Positions 9,509 to 18,757 are shown, counted from the stretch's first letter. The stretch is 64,000 nucleotides of DNA from Hydrocarboniclastica marina (GCF_004851605.1 NZ_CP031093.1:1488001-1552000), one strand, 5' to 3'. The notes: a model not told the origin generated them from the sequence alone. Numbers and translations: made by a program.

Positions 9509-11104
9509 ATGTGGAACAAGACGGTCAGACTTGGTTGCTTTTTCGCGTTAGCGCTGACTACGTTTGCCGCGAACGCGCAATTGGTTCAGAACGCGCTGAT
9601 ACACCCCAAGGCTCTCGCCTTAGGCAATGCTGTGACCGCAGATCCTCCGGGTATGATGTCGATCCACTACAACCCGGCGGGCTTGACGCGGTTGGACGAT
9701 CGGCAGCTCGAAGTCAATTTCATGAACATCTATCTGGATATTGACGCCGACTTTATTGCCCCCGAAGGCTACGAAATATTTGGCATCGATGGGGTTGAGA
9801 ATGACCCGATCGCCAACAGCCACAGTCACACCAACACCGTTGCGGTTTACATACCCGGTTTCGGTTTGCAGAAGTTGCCAGTTCCCATAGCGGCCGTGCC
9901 CTCCGGCGGGTTTTCCGTGCGAGAGCCTGGATCCAAGTTTACCTTTGCAAATGCTTTTTATATTCCTTTTGCAGCCGGATACCACCGCAGCAACTCAGAC
10001 CCCGGAAAGTACTACCCCAGGGCTACCGCTATACAGCGCGTTACTTACCTGTCGCCATCCGTGGGCTACCGCATTAACGACGAGTGGTCCGTTGGTGCCG
10101 GGATACACCTGTCTCACTTCGGCCTGGCGGTTGATCAGTCGATGCGGGCGCCTAACCTTCTACTGGGTATGGCAGAAGTACTGCAGGATGCCTTCAGCTG
10201 TGAGAGTGGGGATGAGCCGCTCTCGCCCTGGCTGACACTATGCGGCGGTAATGTTGGTCCGTTCGATGACATCGGCGTTCTCAATCTCGACTTGCAGGAA
10301 ACCATCTCGCCCACATACGCACTCGGCGTTACATGGGAGCCCACGCCCTGGTTTGCCTGGGGCGCGGCCTATACATCCGCAGCGGACATGAAGCTGAAGG
10401 GCAAGTTCGAAATTGAATACACAGACGATTGGTCCGGCTTCTGGCAGCGGTTCAACGGATCAGTGCTCGGGGCAATAACCTCCGCTATTTTGAGCCTGCC
10501 TTCGGGCGCTCCGGAAGAGCGAGGGAACGTCTCCGCTGATTTTACTTATCCTCAGCACTTCCAGACCGGCATCAGTATGGACCTGCACCCTTTACTGTCC
10601 GTTAATTTCGATGTCGGCTGGACCGATTACAGTGCGTGGGATGCGTTGGACCTTGAATTCGACCGCACCCTCGAGTTCCTCAACGCTGCCCGAATACTTT
10701 CACCTGACAATGCTACCGGTAACACTCTGAAGTTCCCGCTTGGGATGCAGGATGTTTGGAACTGGGGCATAGGCACCGAGCTTCACGCCTCAACCCGACT
10801 CGATCTCAGGGCGGGTATCGAAGTTCGTGATTCGGTGATTCCGAGCGGGTCCAGGACAACCATGGCGCCCTTTGGGGATGTACTCATGTATAACGTCGGT
10901 TTCGGCTATCGCTGGGATAAAGACACCATGGTCGACGCCTCACTCAGTTACCTGCACTCGGTTGAATACATTCCGGCCGATACCAGCTGTGCACTCAACT
11001 GCGACAATATCACCAACATCATCTACAACCCCTACGCGGGGATGGATGTCAAAACGTCGCTACGGCTGGCCTTGGCCGGTATCTCTTTCCGCACTAAATT
11101 CTGA
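9509..11104 (+). CDS. OmpP1/FadL family outer-membrane protein
   Basis: FadL-family barrels carry hydrophobic compounds such as long-chain fatty acids or hydrocarbons across the outer membrane. The 531-residue product has a signal peptide (cleavage near ANA-QLV, residue 23), then the N-terminal hatch signature with YNPAGLTRL near residue 55, and many amphipathic strands to a terminal aromatic residue (FRTKF). Between about 230 and 245 a loop carries two cysteines. The ATG at 9509 follows GGGAAGGGAAA; a GTG at 9470 overlapping the previous stop is less likely. Its place between a FapF-like barrel and a MalM-like protein is unusual for a fatty-acid porin, so the cargo is open. Confidence 0.8.
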   Translation: MWNKTVRLGCFFALALTTFAANAQLVQNALIHPKALALGNAVTADPPGMMSIHYNPAGLTRLDDRQLEVNFMNIYLDIDADFIAPEGYEIFGIDGVENDPIANSHSHTNTVAVYIPGFGLQKLPVPIAAVPSGGFSVREPGSKFTFANAFYIPFAAGYHRSNSDPGKYYPRATAIQRVTYLSPSVGYRINDEWSVGAGIHLSHFGLAVDQSMRAPNLLLGMAEVLQDAFSCESGDEPLSPWLTLCGGNVGPFDDIGVLNLDLQETISPTYALGVTWEPTPWFAWGAAYTSAADMKLKGKFEIEYTDDWSGFWQRFNGSVLGAITSAILSLPSGAPEERGNVSADFTYPQHFQTGISMDLHPLLSVNFDVGWTDYSAWDALDLEFDRTLEFLNAARILSPDNATGNTLKFPLGMQDVWNWGIGTELHASTRLDLRAGIEVRDSVIPSGSRTTMAPFGDVLMYNVGFGYRWDKDTMVDASLSYLHSVEYIPADTSCALNCDNITNIIYNPYAGMDVKTSLRLALAGISFRTKF

Positions 11105-11176
11105 GGTGTTGACACGCCGAAATCGGAATCCGGTATGTCAGCCTGAACGGTGCGATCATGATCAGAGGAGATTGCC

Positions 11177-12253
11177 GTGAGCGCGTCGAAAAGAGCTTTC
11201 GGGGCCGTAACTCTGGCTTGTCTACTGCTAGCGACCCCAGCGCACGCAGATCGTTACTACACGTGGGTAGACGAGCAGGGCGAGCTACGGACCACGATAG
11301 TTAATGAACCCAAGTTGCGCACAGGTGATAAAAGTCCCGCCACGAGTCCGGATGCGCCTCCTGGGGATGAAAGCCAGCCTTCTCAGTCCCGCGATTTGGA
11401 GGATAGGCCTCCAGCGGGGGCGGGACTTTTTGGCCGGCCCTCCGATGATCCCGTTTTTAATCTTGAAAATTTCCCTGATGCAGAGGCGCTGGAAGCAGCC
11501 GGGTACGTTCGTGAAGGTGATCCGCAGCCTTTCTTTACCTGGACTGACGCGACCGGCACTGTACTCAACTCGCCCTTTAACCCAGGCAAAGAGAAGAACC
11601 TGCAACGTGAGAAGGAAGCAGTGAGCCTTCTGGACACCGCCGGAGCAACGAAGTTTTCAGAGGCACGTACGTCCAGGCGCGCCGGCGCTTTACCAGCAGA
11701 GGCTGGGCCAAACGCTGCCACTGTGCTCGGCCTTCAGGGCGATTCCCCCGAGCTTGTGGAGCGCTTTGACGCAGTCTGCTGCGAAGCACTTCGCCGGGGT
11801 GATATTCATCAACTCGATACTGACAGGGGCACCTCGGTTCGAGTAGACGGTTCCTCCCCTGTGTTTGATTTTCCGACAGGACGGAGCCCGTATCGAATTG
11901 TCCAGCTCCCGGAACAAGCCAATTTGGTTCCGTTGACAATAAGAAGTTTCATCGACGGCGGCGTCTTCTTGCCGACGCTGGTTTTTCTCGATGCTGACTG
12001 GCGGCCTATTCGCGTTGTGACTGATATAGAGTTCACCTACGAGCCAGAATCGTGGTACCGCTATGGCTACCTCGAGGCCAGTTTGCCCGTAGAGTCCGAG
12101 GCGCAGGAGCGCTGGCTGGTTGTTTTGAGCAAGAGTGAAGACCTGCGAGGCGAAGGACTCCGGGCAAGCAGCACCGATGCTTCGCTGCCAGACAAAGTCC
12201 GAGCAGCCGGTTCTGGTGAGATTGAGCTGAGCCTCGATTCGTCGGTATTCTAA
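11177..12253 (+). CDS. MalM-like periplasmic protein with DUF4124-like repeats
   Basis: This is a 358-residue exported protein with a signal peptide cleaved near HA-DRYY (residue 24). Two short motifs of the DUF4124 kind, YYTWVDEQG at about 27 and FFTWTDATG at about 119, flank a proline/serine-rich linker. The C-terminal half (about 195-330) resembles MalM, the periplasmic protein of the maltose operon, with the CCEAL motif at 201, SPVFDFPTGRSPY, and VFLPTLVFLD. No maltose genes are nearby, so the name reflects fold only. GTG 11177 follows AGAGGAG. It is the last gene of the operon beginning at 7562 and overlaps the convergent deacetylase by four bases. The MalM match is from memory of the family and moderately certain. 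Confidence 0.6.
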   Translation: MSASKRAFGAVTLACLLLATPAHADRYYTWVDEQGELRTTIVNEPKLRTGDKSPATSPDAPPGDESQPSQSRDLEDRPPAGAGLFGRPSDDPVFNLENFPDAEALEAAGYVREGDPQPFFTWTDATGTVLNSPFNPGKEKNLQREKEAVSLLDTAGATKFSEARTSRRAGALPAEAGPNAATVLGLQGDSPELVERFDAVCCEALRRGDIHQLDTDRGTSVRVDGSSPVFDFPTGRSPYRIVQLPEQANLVPLTIRSFIDGGVFLPTLVFLDADWRPIRVVTDIEFTYEPESWYRYGYLEASLPVESEAQERWLVVLSKSEDLRGEGLRASSTDASLPDKVRAAGSGEIELSLDSSVF

Positions 12254-13359
12254 CGGGCAGGTTGAGAGGGTAGCAGCTGCGGTTGAGTTTCAGGTTTCTC
12301 CGGATTCACCCACGCCTGAGATAGCCAGTAAAAGTTTCCGTCCTGCTGAGGGTAGGTGCAGTTGTAACGGGATCTGCGTCCCGGGAACGCGTTTCTGGCC
12401 TTGATCTCCACTACTCCCTTCTGTAGCGCCCTGGCCGGGATTCGGCCCTCTCCGGGAGCAAAACAGGTAAGTTTCGCCACATCCCACCCTTCCGGTAGCG
12501 CCAGCTTCCACCGTGGTGGATTCTCCTTGATGACCGTTGACGGCATTTCCGATTTTTCTGCGGGCATCGCGTCTGAAAGCAGCTTGTCCGTCAGGGCGGG
12601 CAGGGCGCCATAAGCGTTAGATGCGGGAAACCGCGGCAATGCGGTCGGGTCGGAGCAGGTTCCCACGGGGCCGCTTTGCTGTCCGTAGGCCAGCCAGTTC
12701 CTATCCCGGACGGCTGCTTGCGCAATTTCGCTATATTCGCCGTAAGGGTAAGCAAACAGCCTGGGCGATAGGCCCAGACGCCGTTTAAGGGTGTTGTCGG
12801 CGTTTGAGAGCGCAGAGTCGACACGAGCGTTTAGCTGGTCCCTGGATTCCCCGGGGACAGCAACTAGATGACGGTGATCGCTGGTATGATTGCCGATCGT
12901 CACCAGTTCAGATTCTGCAAGTTCTCTCAGTTGCTCCCAGGACATGTACCCAGCACTTTTACGCTCAATCGCATCGGTATTGACGAAAACCGTAAAAGGC
13001 AGCCGTGCCTGTTCGAGGATGGGCCAGGCTGTGGTGTAGACGGATTCATAGGCGTCATCAAAGGTAAGTGCAACCTGCTGGGGGGAGATCTCCGGTGGCA
13101 CCAGTGCCTCTGTCGTACCCTTTTCAAGATTAACGACTTTGAGGCCAAGCTCGTTTATGCGTTCCAGCTGCTGCCGGAACAGCTCGGGGCTGGTGCTGGT
13201 TGCCGCAGGCGTTTCGTCTGAAATATGGTGGTACTGCAAGATAACCAGAGCGGCGTTGAGCGGTCCTGAGAAACAGACACTGACAGCTAGAACAATGCGA
13301 CAGAATGAGTACATCGAGCGGGGCCATAACGGTCGTTGAACGAAAGTATCAGCCAGCAT
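12250..13359 (-). CDS. Polysaccharide deacetylase family protein
   Basis: This is a NodB-type carbohydrate esterase domain, likely secreted. The 369 residues carry a signal segment (MYSFCRIVLAVSVCFSGPLNA, about 16-36), then ILQYHHIS, the metal/catalytic TFDDAYES near 118 and the HTSDH metal motif near 175, with AYPYGEYSE further on. The last 110 residues form a second region with no known match and two cysteines. ATG 13359 overlaps the end of the DnaJ-related gene, suggesting coupling; ATG 13314 is the alternative. The 3' ends of this and the MalM-like gene overlap. The substrate (peptidoglycan, exopolysaccharide) cannot be read from sequence. Confidence 0.85.
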   Translation of the reverse strand: MLADTFVQRPLWPRSMYSFCRIVLAVSVCFSGPLNAALVILQYHHISDETPAATSTSPELFRQQLERINELGLKVVNLEKGTTEALVPPEISPQQVALTFDDAYESVYTTAWPILEQARLPFTVFVNTDAIERKSAGYMSWEQLRELAESELVTIGNHTSDHRHLVAVPGESRDQLNARVDSALSNADNTLKRRLGLSPRLFAYPYGEYSEIAQAAVRDRNWLAYGQQSGPVGTCSDPTALPRFPASNAYGALPALTDKLLSDAMPAEKSEMPSTVIKENPPRWKLALPEGWDVAKLTCFAPGEGRIPARALQKGVVEIKARNAFPGRRSRYNCTYPQQDGNFYWLSQAWVNPEKPETQPQLLPSQPAR

Positions 13360-13990
13360 GGCGCAGATGCCTGCGCACCACTGCTATTGCGTGGTTGATA
13401 GATTGCAATCGGCCCGGCTTGCCGCCTCGATCCGGATGATGAAGCATAGCCAGCCGGCGGAACTGAAGGTTTGCTGCTCGGGCATCCTGTGGCGGCCAGT
13501 CCAGTTCCAGATCATCACAGGCCTGTTTCAGAGCGTCGTCTGACGGGCGCTGAATGCCCTGCCAGAAATCATCCAGCATAGACTCGATTACGTTGGACTC
13601 TAATCGCAGATTATGCAGGTCAAGGTAAAACTCGGCGAGGGGATCATCCCCGTGGTCAGGCAGACTTGTGCCACTAGGGGGCGCGCCTGGCCGAAGAATG
13701 ATGTTAAGTGCGTTAATATGCAGAGTCTCGCCACCTTCACTGATCAGTGTGGTGCGCAGACGATAAAGCGCATGAAACACCAGAAAGTGCACGGGATAAA
13801 GAGCTGCGGGCTCTCGAAAATTAATGGGTTCGAGAATATTCCAGTCAGGCGCCTGCAGGATTTTCAGCAGAGCGTGCTCAGAAAGCCCCGCAGGATGGCT
13901 GCGCAGGATCTGTTCCAGGGCTACTTCCAGAACAGAAACCAGCTCAGGGATAGCGCGGTGAGCTGTGGATTCGGCAGCATTATTGGGCAT
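13349..13990 (-). CDS. DnaJ-related protein with C-terminal J domain
   Basis: The 213-residue product has an N-terminal DNAJ-related domain (about 12-150) and a short C-terminal J domain (about 155-210) with the HPD motif at 185-187 in LHHPDRGG. The HPD motif is what stimulates the ATPase of Hsp70 (DnaK). The protein has no zinc finger or glycine-rich region, so it is not DnaJ itself. It has no signal peptide and should be cytoplasmic. It overlaps the deacetylase start by 11 bases; whether the two are functionally linked is unclear. Confidence 0.85.
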   Translation of the reverse strand: MPNNAAESTAHRAIPELVSVLEVALEQILRSHPAGLSEHALLKILQAPDWNILEPINFREPAALYPVHFLVFHALYRLRTTLISEGGETLHINALNIILRPGAPPSGTSLPDHGDDPLAEFYLDLHNLRLESNVIESMLDDFWQGIQRPSDDALKQACDDLELDWPPQDARAANLQFRRLAMLHHPDRGGKPGRLQSINHAIAVVRRHLRHAG

Positions 13991-14311
13991 GGGCGGTCTT
14001 ATCTGAAGCTCCGGAATCTGGCTTCGCGAATAGTCGTACGCAAAACGCTCTGGTTAATCCTGCTGCGCGCATCCTCTGGCCGTAATAATAGCAGATGGCC
14101 TATCGTCAAGCGTTGCGGCAGCGTTACTCTAGAGTCTGGCACGAGATATGCGATCTGTCAGGCCGGTTGGGGCAACCCCGGCACGAAATGGCTGACCACG
14201 CGTTGCAACTGGCGTTGACCATGCTGTCTTGGTCGAGCTGGTTTTGTCCTGTCGCTATTCGGCTTATACTGCCGCTCGAAAATCCCCGCATTCTGGCAGG
14301 AAAGGCCGTCC
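13991..14311. other. Intergenic region between divergent dnaJ-related gene and ttcA
   Basis: The promoters of both neighbours should lie here. I see no clear operator or terminator. An open frame starting at 14095 (MAYRQALRQRY) runs into ttcA in another frame and is not supported as a gene. Confidence 0.5.
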
Positions 14312-15214
14312 ATGACCGACTCAGCTCAGCTACCGAAGTCCCGAAAAACGGAACTCAGCCGCCTGGAGAAAAATCTCCGCCACGAGGTCGGTCGGGCGAT
14401 CGCGGATTTTTACATGATCGAGGACGGCGATAAGGTCATGTGCTGCCTCAGTGGTGGCAAAGACTCTTATACCATGCTCGACATTCTGCTGGTGCTACAG
14501 CGACATGCGCCGATCAGATTTGAGCTGATCGCGGTTAACCTCGACCAGAAACAGCCGGGTTTTCCTGAGCACGTCCTGCCCGACTACGCGCGTTCGGTCG
14601 GGGTGGAGTTTCACGCAATTGAGAGGGACACCTACAGCATCGTCAAAGAGAAGGTGCCCGATGGAAAGACAACCTGTGGCCTGTGTTCGCGCCTGCGCCG
14701 GGGCATTCTCTACGATTTCGCTGTGGACCACGGCGTCACCAAGATCGCTCTGGGACACCACCGGGACGACATTCTGGAGACGCTGTTTCTGAACATGTTC
14801 CACGGCGGCAGCCTGAAGGCGATGCCGCCAAAACTGAAAAGCGACGATGGACGCAATGTCGTTATTCGGCCGCTGGCCTACTGCCGCGAACGGGATATTG
14901 AGCGTTACGCTGAAATGCGCCAGTTCCCGATCATTCCGTGCAACCTGTGCGGTTCCCAGGAAAACCTCCAGCGCCAGTCGGTCAAGACCATGTTGCGCAC
15001 ATGGGAACAACAATTCCCCGGACGCATTGAAAGCCTGACCCGGGCGGTGGGCAATGTGGCCCCGTCCCATCTTATGGATCCCCGGCTCTATGACTTTTCA
15101 TCCCTGAGCGAGCGGAAGCCTTCGGGCGTCAACTCTGACATCAACTCTGATATCAACTCTGGCGCTAACACCGCCGATACCACTTTCGGCAGACTGGACG
15201 TAATCAACATCTGA
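14312..15214 (+). CDS. ttcA: tRNA 2-thiocytidine(32) synthetase TtcA
   Basis: TtcA thiolates cytidine 32 of certain tRNAs using ATP and an iron-sulfur cluster. The 300 residues show the PP-loop [10 protein letters not shown] near 48, the central [10 protein letters not shown] and the CNLCGSQ motif, whose cysteines hold the cluster. ATG 14312 follows AGGAAAG. The C-terminus beyond about residue 270 is a loose serine/asparagine tail built from a 12-base tandem repeat (15130-15165), encoding N-S-D-I type repeats, which is not part of the enzyme core. It is a single gene, divergent from the dnaJ-related gene. Confidence 0.96.
   Translation: MTDSAQLPKSRKTELSRLEKNLRHEVGRAIADFYMIEDGDKVMCCLSGGKDSYTMLDILLVLQRHAPIRFELIAVNLDQKQPGFPEHVLPDYARSVGVEFHAIERDTYSIVKEKVPDGKTTCGLCSRLRRGILYDFAVDHGVTKIALGHHRDDILETLFLNMFHGGSLKAMPPKLKSDDGRNVVIRPLAYCRERDIERYAEMRQFPIIPCNLCGSQENLQRQSVKTMLRTWEQQFPGRIESLTRAVGNVAPSHLMDPRLYDFSSLSERKPSGVNSDINSDINSGANTADTTFGRLDVINI
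15130..15165 (+). repeat. 12-base tandem repeat inside the ttcA 3' end
   Basis: Three copies of AACTCTGAYATC-like units (the third is AACTCTGGCGCT) encode the NSDI, NSDI and NSGA tail of TtcA. The repeat keeps the reading frame. Confidence 0.8.
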
Positions 15215-15288
15215 CGCCCATCGGTTTTTTGCGGGGCCTGCCGCATGCGCCGAAGCGCCCGGCAGGGGAGAGTCTCATGGGGGAGCGT

Positions 15289-15993
15289 CTAGTGGGCAGC
15301 GCCGTGGAGCAGCATCCCGCGGACCGCCGGAATAGTCCATAGGCCGAACAGGACGATCATCCCCCCAGCAAGATGCCGGAACCAGTCGCGGTTGCGCCAG
15401 CGTTCAACGCGTCGGGCTGCCATACCGGTAGCAAACATGGCCGGCGCGGTGCCCAGCCCGAAAGCGGCCATAGCCAGAGCCCCACCGGCTGCGCTGCCCT
15501 GAAGTGCTGCCCAGCCCAACGTGCTGTAGACCAACCCGCACGGAAGCCAGCCCCAGGCAAGCCCCAGCAAAAGCGCTTTGGCCGGCGACGTGACCGGCAT
15601 CAGCTTACGGGTGAGCGGGGCCAGTCGTGACCACAAGGGCATGCCGAGACGCTCGAGCTTTTTGACACCCTGCCACCATTGGCCGACTGAGAGACCGAGG
15701 GCGATCATCAAAAGCCCAGCACCTGTTCGCAGGACCGCGCCGGCATGCCCATGGCTCATTTCGAGGGCCATACCCGGCAGCGCTATAAGCGCCCCAAGGA
15801 CGCTATAACTGGTAATTCTTCCCAGGTTATAGGTCGCGATGAGTGCGAACTGGCGGCGCCGGTAATGCGGGCCTACGGGAATCGCAAGCCCCAGCGATCC
15901 GCTGATTCCCCCGCACATGCCCAGGCAGTGCGCGCTACCAAAAAAGCCCAGCAACAGACCGCTAAGTAGGGTACCCAAAGTCAGCTCTATCAT
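15289..15993 (-). CDS. Sulfite exporter TauE/SafE-like (DsbD_2/UreH-type) membrane protein of the cco cluster
   Basis: This is a polytopic inner-membrane protein of 234 residues with about six hydrophobic segments. Near the N-terminus it has the HCLGMCGG motif (about residue 22-29) typical of the heavy-metal/cytochrome-biogenesis branch of this family. Homologues at the end of ccoGHIS clusters are thought to help copper supply to cbb3 oxidase; the motif cysteines could bind copper. Its ATG overlaps the ccoS stop by four bases (ATGA), so it is translated with ccoS. The role is inferred from motif and context, not proven. Confidence 0.8.
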   Translation of the reverse strand: MIELTLGTLLSGLLLGFFGSAHCLGMCGGISGSLGLAIPVGPHYRRRQFALIATYNLGRITSYSVLGALIALPGMALEMSHGHAGAVLRTGAGLLMIALGLSVGQWWQGVKKLERLGMPLWSRLAPLTRKLMPVTSPAKALLLGLAWGWLPCGLVYSTLGWAALQGSAAGGALAMAAFGLGTAPAMFATGMAARRVERWRNRDWFRHLAGGMIVLFGLWTIPAVRGMLLHGAAH

Positions 15994-16247
15994 TGTTCAG
16001 GCTTGCCAGAAGGGGGCGCGCTATTCTTTGGCCTGGGCTGCTGTGCAGGAGCCCGGCCGGCTTCGGACCCGATCTCCTCTTGCTTTGCATCATCCGGAAT
16101 CATGTCTTCGTCATCATCGTACAGAATGCTGTGTCCCGGGCGCTCCAGGTCATCCATCTGACCGCTTCGTACGGCCCAGAAAAAAACTGCTATGGCTATC
16201 CCCAGGAGGCCGAGGGATATCGGGATCAGCAAGTACAGTATTTCCAT
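15990..16247 (-). CDS. ccoS: cbb3-type cytochrome oxidase assembly protein CcoS
   Basis: CcoS is a small single-span membrane protein needed to insert cofactors into cbb3 oxidase. The 85 residues begin MEILYLLIPISLGLLG, with one transmembrane helix to about 27, then the FWAVRSGQMDDLERPG motif shared by CcoS proteins and an acidic, proline-rich tail. ATG 16247 is preceded by AAGAGGAGTT, an excellent ribosome-binding site, so the longer frame from 16268 is rejected. It lies 41 bases after ccoI and overlaps the SafE-like gene. Confidence 0.93.
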   Translation of the reverse strand: MEILYLLIPISLGLLGIAIAVFFWAVRSGQMDDLERPGHSILYDDDEDMIPDDAKQEEIGSEAGRAPAQQPRPKNSAPPSGKPEQ

Positions 16248-16288
16248 GTGAACTCCTCTTTCAGGCACCAGCGGGAATCAGAACGCGC

Positions 16289-18751
16289 TTAGGATAGGCC
16301 TGAGAACTGGGGGCGCTGATCGGCGTCCGGAACGGTCTTGGCAGGGCTGCTGTGCTCGCGGCCCAGGCGCATGGCATTGACGACAACGATGAGCGAGCTG
16401 AGAGACATACCAATGGCTGCGATCCAGGGTGGGACCAGTCCGGCAAGTGCAGCGGGCAGCGCCAGCACGTTGTAGCCCAAGGCCCAGGCCAGATTCTGCC
16501 GGATGACATTCCGCGTTCGGCGCGCGAGTACTATCACCGTGGGAAGAACGGCCAACCGACTGGATAAAAGAATGGCATCGGCTCGAAGTTGTGTCAGGTC
16601 GCTGGCGCCGCCCATGGCAATGGATAGCCGGGCGCCCGCCATAGCTGGCAGATCGTTGAGCCCATCCCCAACTACAGCGACACGGTGGCCCTCGCGTTCC
16701 AGCTGTTGCAAGCGGGCAAGCTTGGTCTCGGGTTGTGCTTCCCCCCAGGCCGTGTCTATGCCTAGCGCTTTTGCAGTCCTGTTGACGTGGAGCTGCTGGT
16801 CGCCACTGAGAAGCGCTACGTTCAGGCCCAGACCCTTCAGCGCCTGGATAGTTTCGGCAGCGTCCGGTCGGGGGTGGTCGTCCAGCTGGAAAGTCGCCAG
16901 CCACTGACCGTAGCGGCACAGATAGATGCGCACCCCCTGATCGGCTGTAGCTTGCGCAATCTCGACATCCGCTTCCCCGAGCACGAACGCTGCGCTGCCC
17001 AGATAAAGCCGCTCGCCGTCAATGTCACCGGAGAGTCCTTGGCCCAGGTGATTCTGGACGCCAGTGGCCTCAACACGGGAAGTGGCGGGGAACGCGCGAG
17101 CGATCGGATGCTCCGAGTGAATCTCCAGCGCCGCAGCCCAGTCCATTATCTGGTCACGGTCCGTTTCGGCGGCATGATCGACACTGGCCAGTTCAAGCGC
17201 ACCCTGGGTAAGTGTGCCTGTTTTGTCGAACACCAGCATATCCACTGTAGCCAGCGTTTCGAGCGCGTAGCCTCTAGCTGGGAGGAAACCTTTGCGCCGC
17301 AGCGCTGAAGTAGCCGCAGTCAGCGCAGTCGGCGTGGCAAGCGAAAGCGCGCAGGGGCAGGTCACCACAAGGACGGAGAGCATTATCGCGAATGCATTGT
17401 CAGCGCCGGCAGCGCGCCAGCCAATGTATGCTGCAGCGGCAATAACCAATACAGCGGCTACAAAGTACCGCGCCACCTGATTGGCCAACTCGGCGGACCG
17501 CGGTTTCTCAGATTGTGCCTGATTCAGAATACGGGTAATCCCGGACAGCCGCGTCTGGTTGCCCGTTCGGGTGACTTTTATCCTCAACGGACTGCTTCCG
17601 TTGACAGTGCCGGCGACGACCGCTTCACCCGGCCCGCGGCTTACCGGTATGTATTCGCCGGTAAGCGCAGCTTCATTGATCTGGCTTTGCCCTGACAGAA
17701 TGTCTCCATCGACCGGAATAACTTCGCCGGGCCGGACACGCACAATATCGCCGACAGCGGCCAACTCTGCAGCGACCAGCTCTTCGCCCCCGGCCTTTTC
17801 GCGGCGAGCCGCCACGGGAAGCATTGTAGCCAGGTCCCCGCCGGCGAGACCCGAGCGCAGGCGAGCGCGCGTTTCCAGGAACCGGCCCAGGGAAAGAAAG
17901 AACGTGAACATGCAAACGGCGTCAAAGAAGACTTCCTGGCCCCCGACTATTGTGATCCAAACGCTGGATACGTAGGCGATGCCAATACCCAGAGCGACTG
18001 GCACGTCCATTGTCAGGTACCGACTGCGTAGGTCCCGCCAGGCCGCCTCAAAGAATGGCCTCGCGCTAAACAGAACCACAGGCGTGGCGACCACGAGACT
18101 GGCCCAGCGGAAAAACAGATACTGGGTCTCACTGATGCCGCTGATGATGCCGAAGTACAGGGGAATCGCCAACATCATGCTCTGCATCATGCCGATGCCG
18201 GCCACGCAAAGCCGCAAAAGACTCTTTTTTTGCTGCTGCTGAAGCTGATCCTCAAGCTCATTTGAACTATAAGGCCGCGCCTCGAAGCCAAGCCGCCGAA
18301 TGGCCAACAGAACTTCACTAAGGGAAATGCTCTGGGGATCCCAAGCAAGCGTCGCCCTTTGAGTTGTGTGGTTTATGGTGATTTCGCGGACGCCCGGTAT
18401 TTTTTCCAGGTGGTGCTCAATCAGCCAGATACAGGCGGCGCAGGACAGACCCGTGACCATCAGGCTGGCCCGGTTGGTGCCGTCTGCTTCACGCTCGACG
18501 AAGCTACGCTGAAGAACGTCGTGGTCCAGCTCCAGCAACCGTTCCCGCTCGTTGTGACTGATCTCCTTCGGAGTAGGCGGCGATGCTGTCAGATGTTGAT
18601 AGAAGTTGGCGAGGCCCTCTTCCTCAATCAACGCACTCACGGCCTTGCAGCCGCGGCAGCAGAAAATACGGTCCGGCGCCGAATCGGCGACCAGTGCGGT
18701 GTCCGGATCAGTTCGCTCGCCGCAGTGAAAGCAGGTACGGCGCTCAGGCAT
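16289..18751 (-). CDS. ccoI: Copper-transporting P-type ATPase CcoI (FixI)
   Basis: CcoI is a P1B ATPase that supplies copper for the CcoN active site. The 820 residues carry an N-terminal cysteine domain (CFHCG and FCCRGCK, about 8-35), a heavy-metal-associated domain with GLSCAACIW near 100, the CPC ion-binding motif in VTCPCALSLATP near 465, the phosphorylation motif DKTGTLTQG near 510 and the hinge GDGLNDLPAMAGA near 715. Six to eight membrane helices are evident. It is six bases from ccoH. The double cysteine N-terminus distinguishes the FixI branch from CopA. Confidence 0.95.
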   Translation of the reverse strand: MPERRTCFHCGERTDPDTALVADSAPDRIFCCRGCKAVSALIEEEGLANFYQHLTASPPTPKEISHNERERLLELDHDVLQRSFVEREADGTNRASLMVTGLSCAACIWLIEHHLEKIPGVREITINHTTQRATLAWDPQSISLSEVLLAIRRLGFEARPYSSNELEDQLQQQQKKSLLRLCVAGIGMMQSMMLAIPLYFGIISGISETQYLFFRWASLVVATPVVLFSARPFFEAAWRDLRSRYLTMDVPVALGIGIAYVSSVWITIVGGQEVFFDAVCMFTFFLSLGRFLETRARLRSGLAGGDLATMLPVAARREKAGGEELVAAELAAVGDIVRVRPGEVIPVDGDILSGQSQINEAALTGEYIPVSRGPGEAVVAGTVNGSSPLRIKVTRTGNQTRLSGITRILNQAQSEKPRSAELANQVARYFVAAVLVIAAAAYIGWRAAGADNAFAIMLSVLVVTCPCALSLATPTALTAATSALRRKGFLPARGYALETLATVDMLVFDKTGTLTQGALELASVDHAAETDRDQIMDWAAALEIHSEHPIARAFPATSRVEATGVQNHLGQGLSGDIDGERLYLGSAAFVLGEADVEIAQATADQGVRIYLCRYGQWLATFQLDDHPRPDAAETIQALKGLGLNVALLSGDQQLHVNRTAKALGIDTAWGEAQPETKLARLQQLEREGHRVAVVGDGLNDLPAMAGARLSIAMGGASDLTQLRADAILLSSRLAVLPTVIVLARRTRNVIRQNLAWALGYNVLALPAALAGLVPPWIAAIGMSLSSLIVVVNAMRLGREHSSPAKTVPDADQRPQFSGLS

Positions 18752-18757
18752 CGTCCG

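Noticed and set aside
14095-14433. Open frame starting MAYRQALRQRY upstream of ttcA
   Set aside because: It runs 120 bases into ttcA in another frame, has no domain, and loses protein-like character after about 45 residues.
16278-16919. 213-residue open frame within ccoI, other frame on the same strand
   Set aside because: Wholly inside the strongly supported ccoI; arginine/proline-rich sequence typical of a shadow frame.
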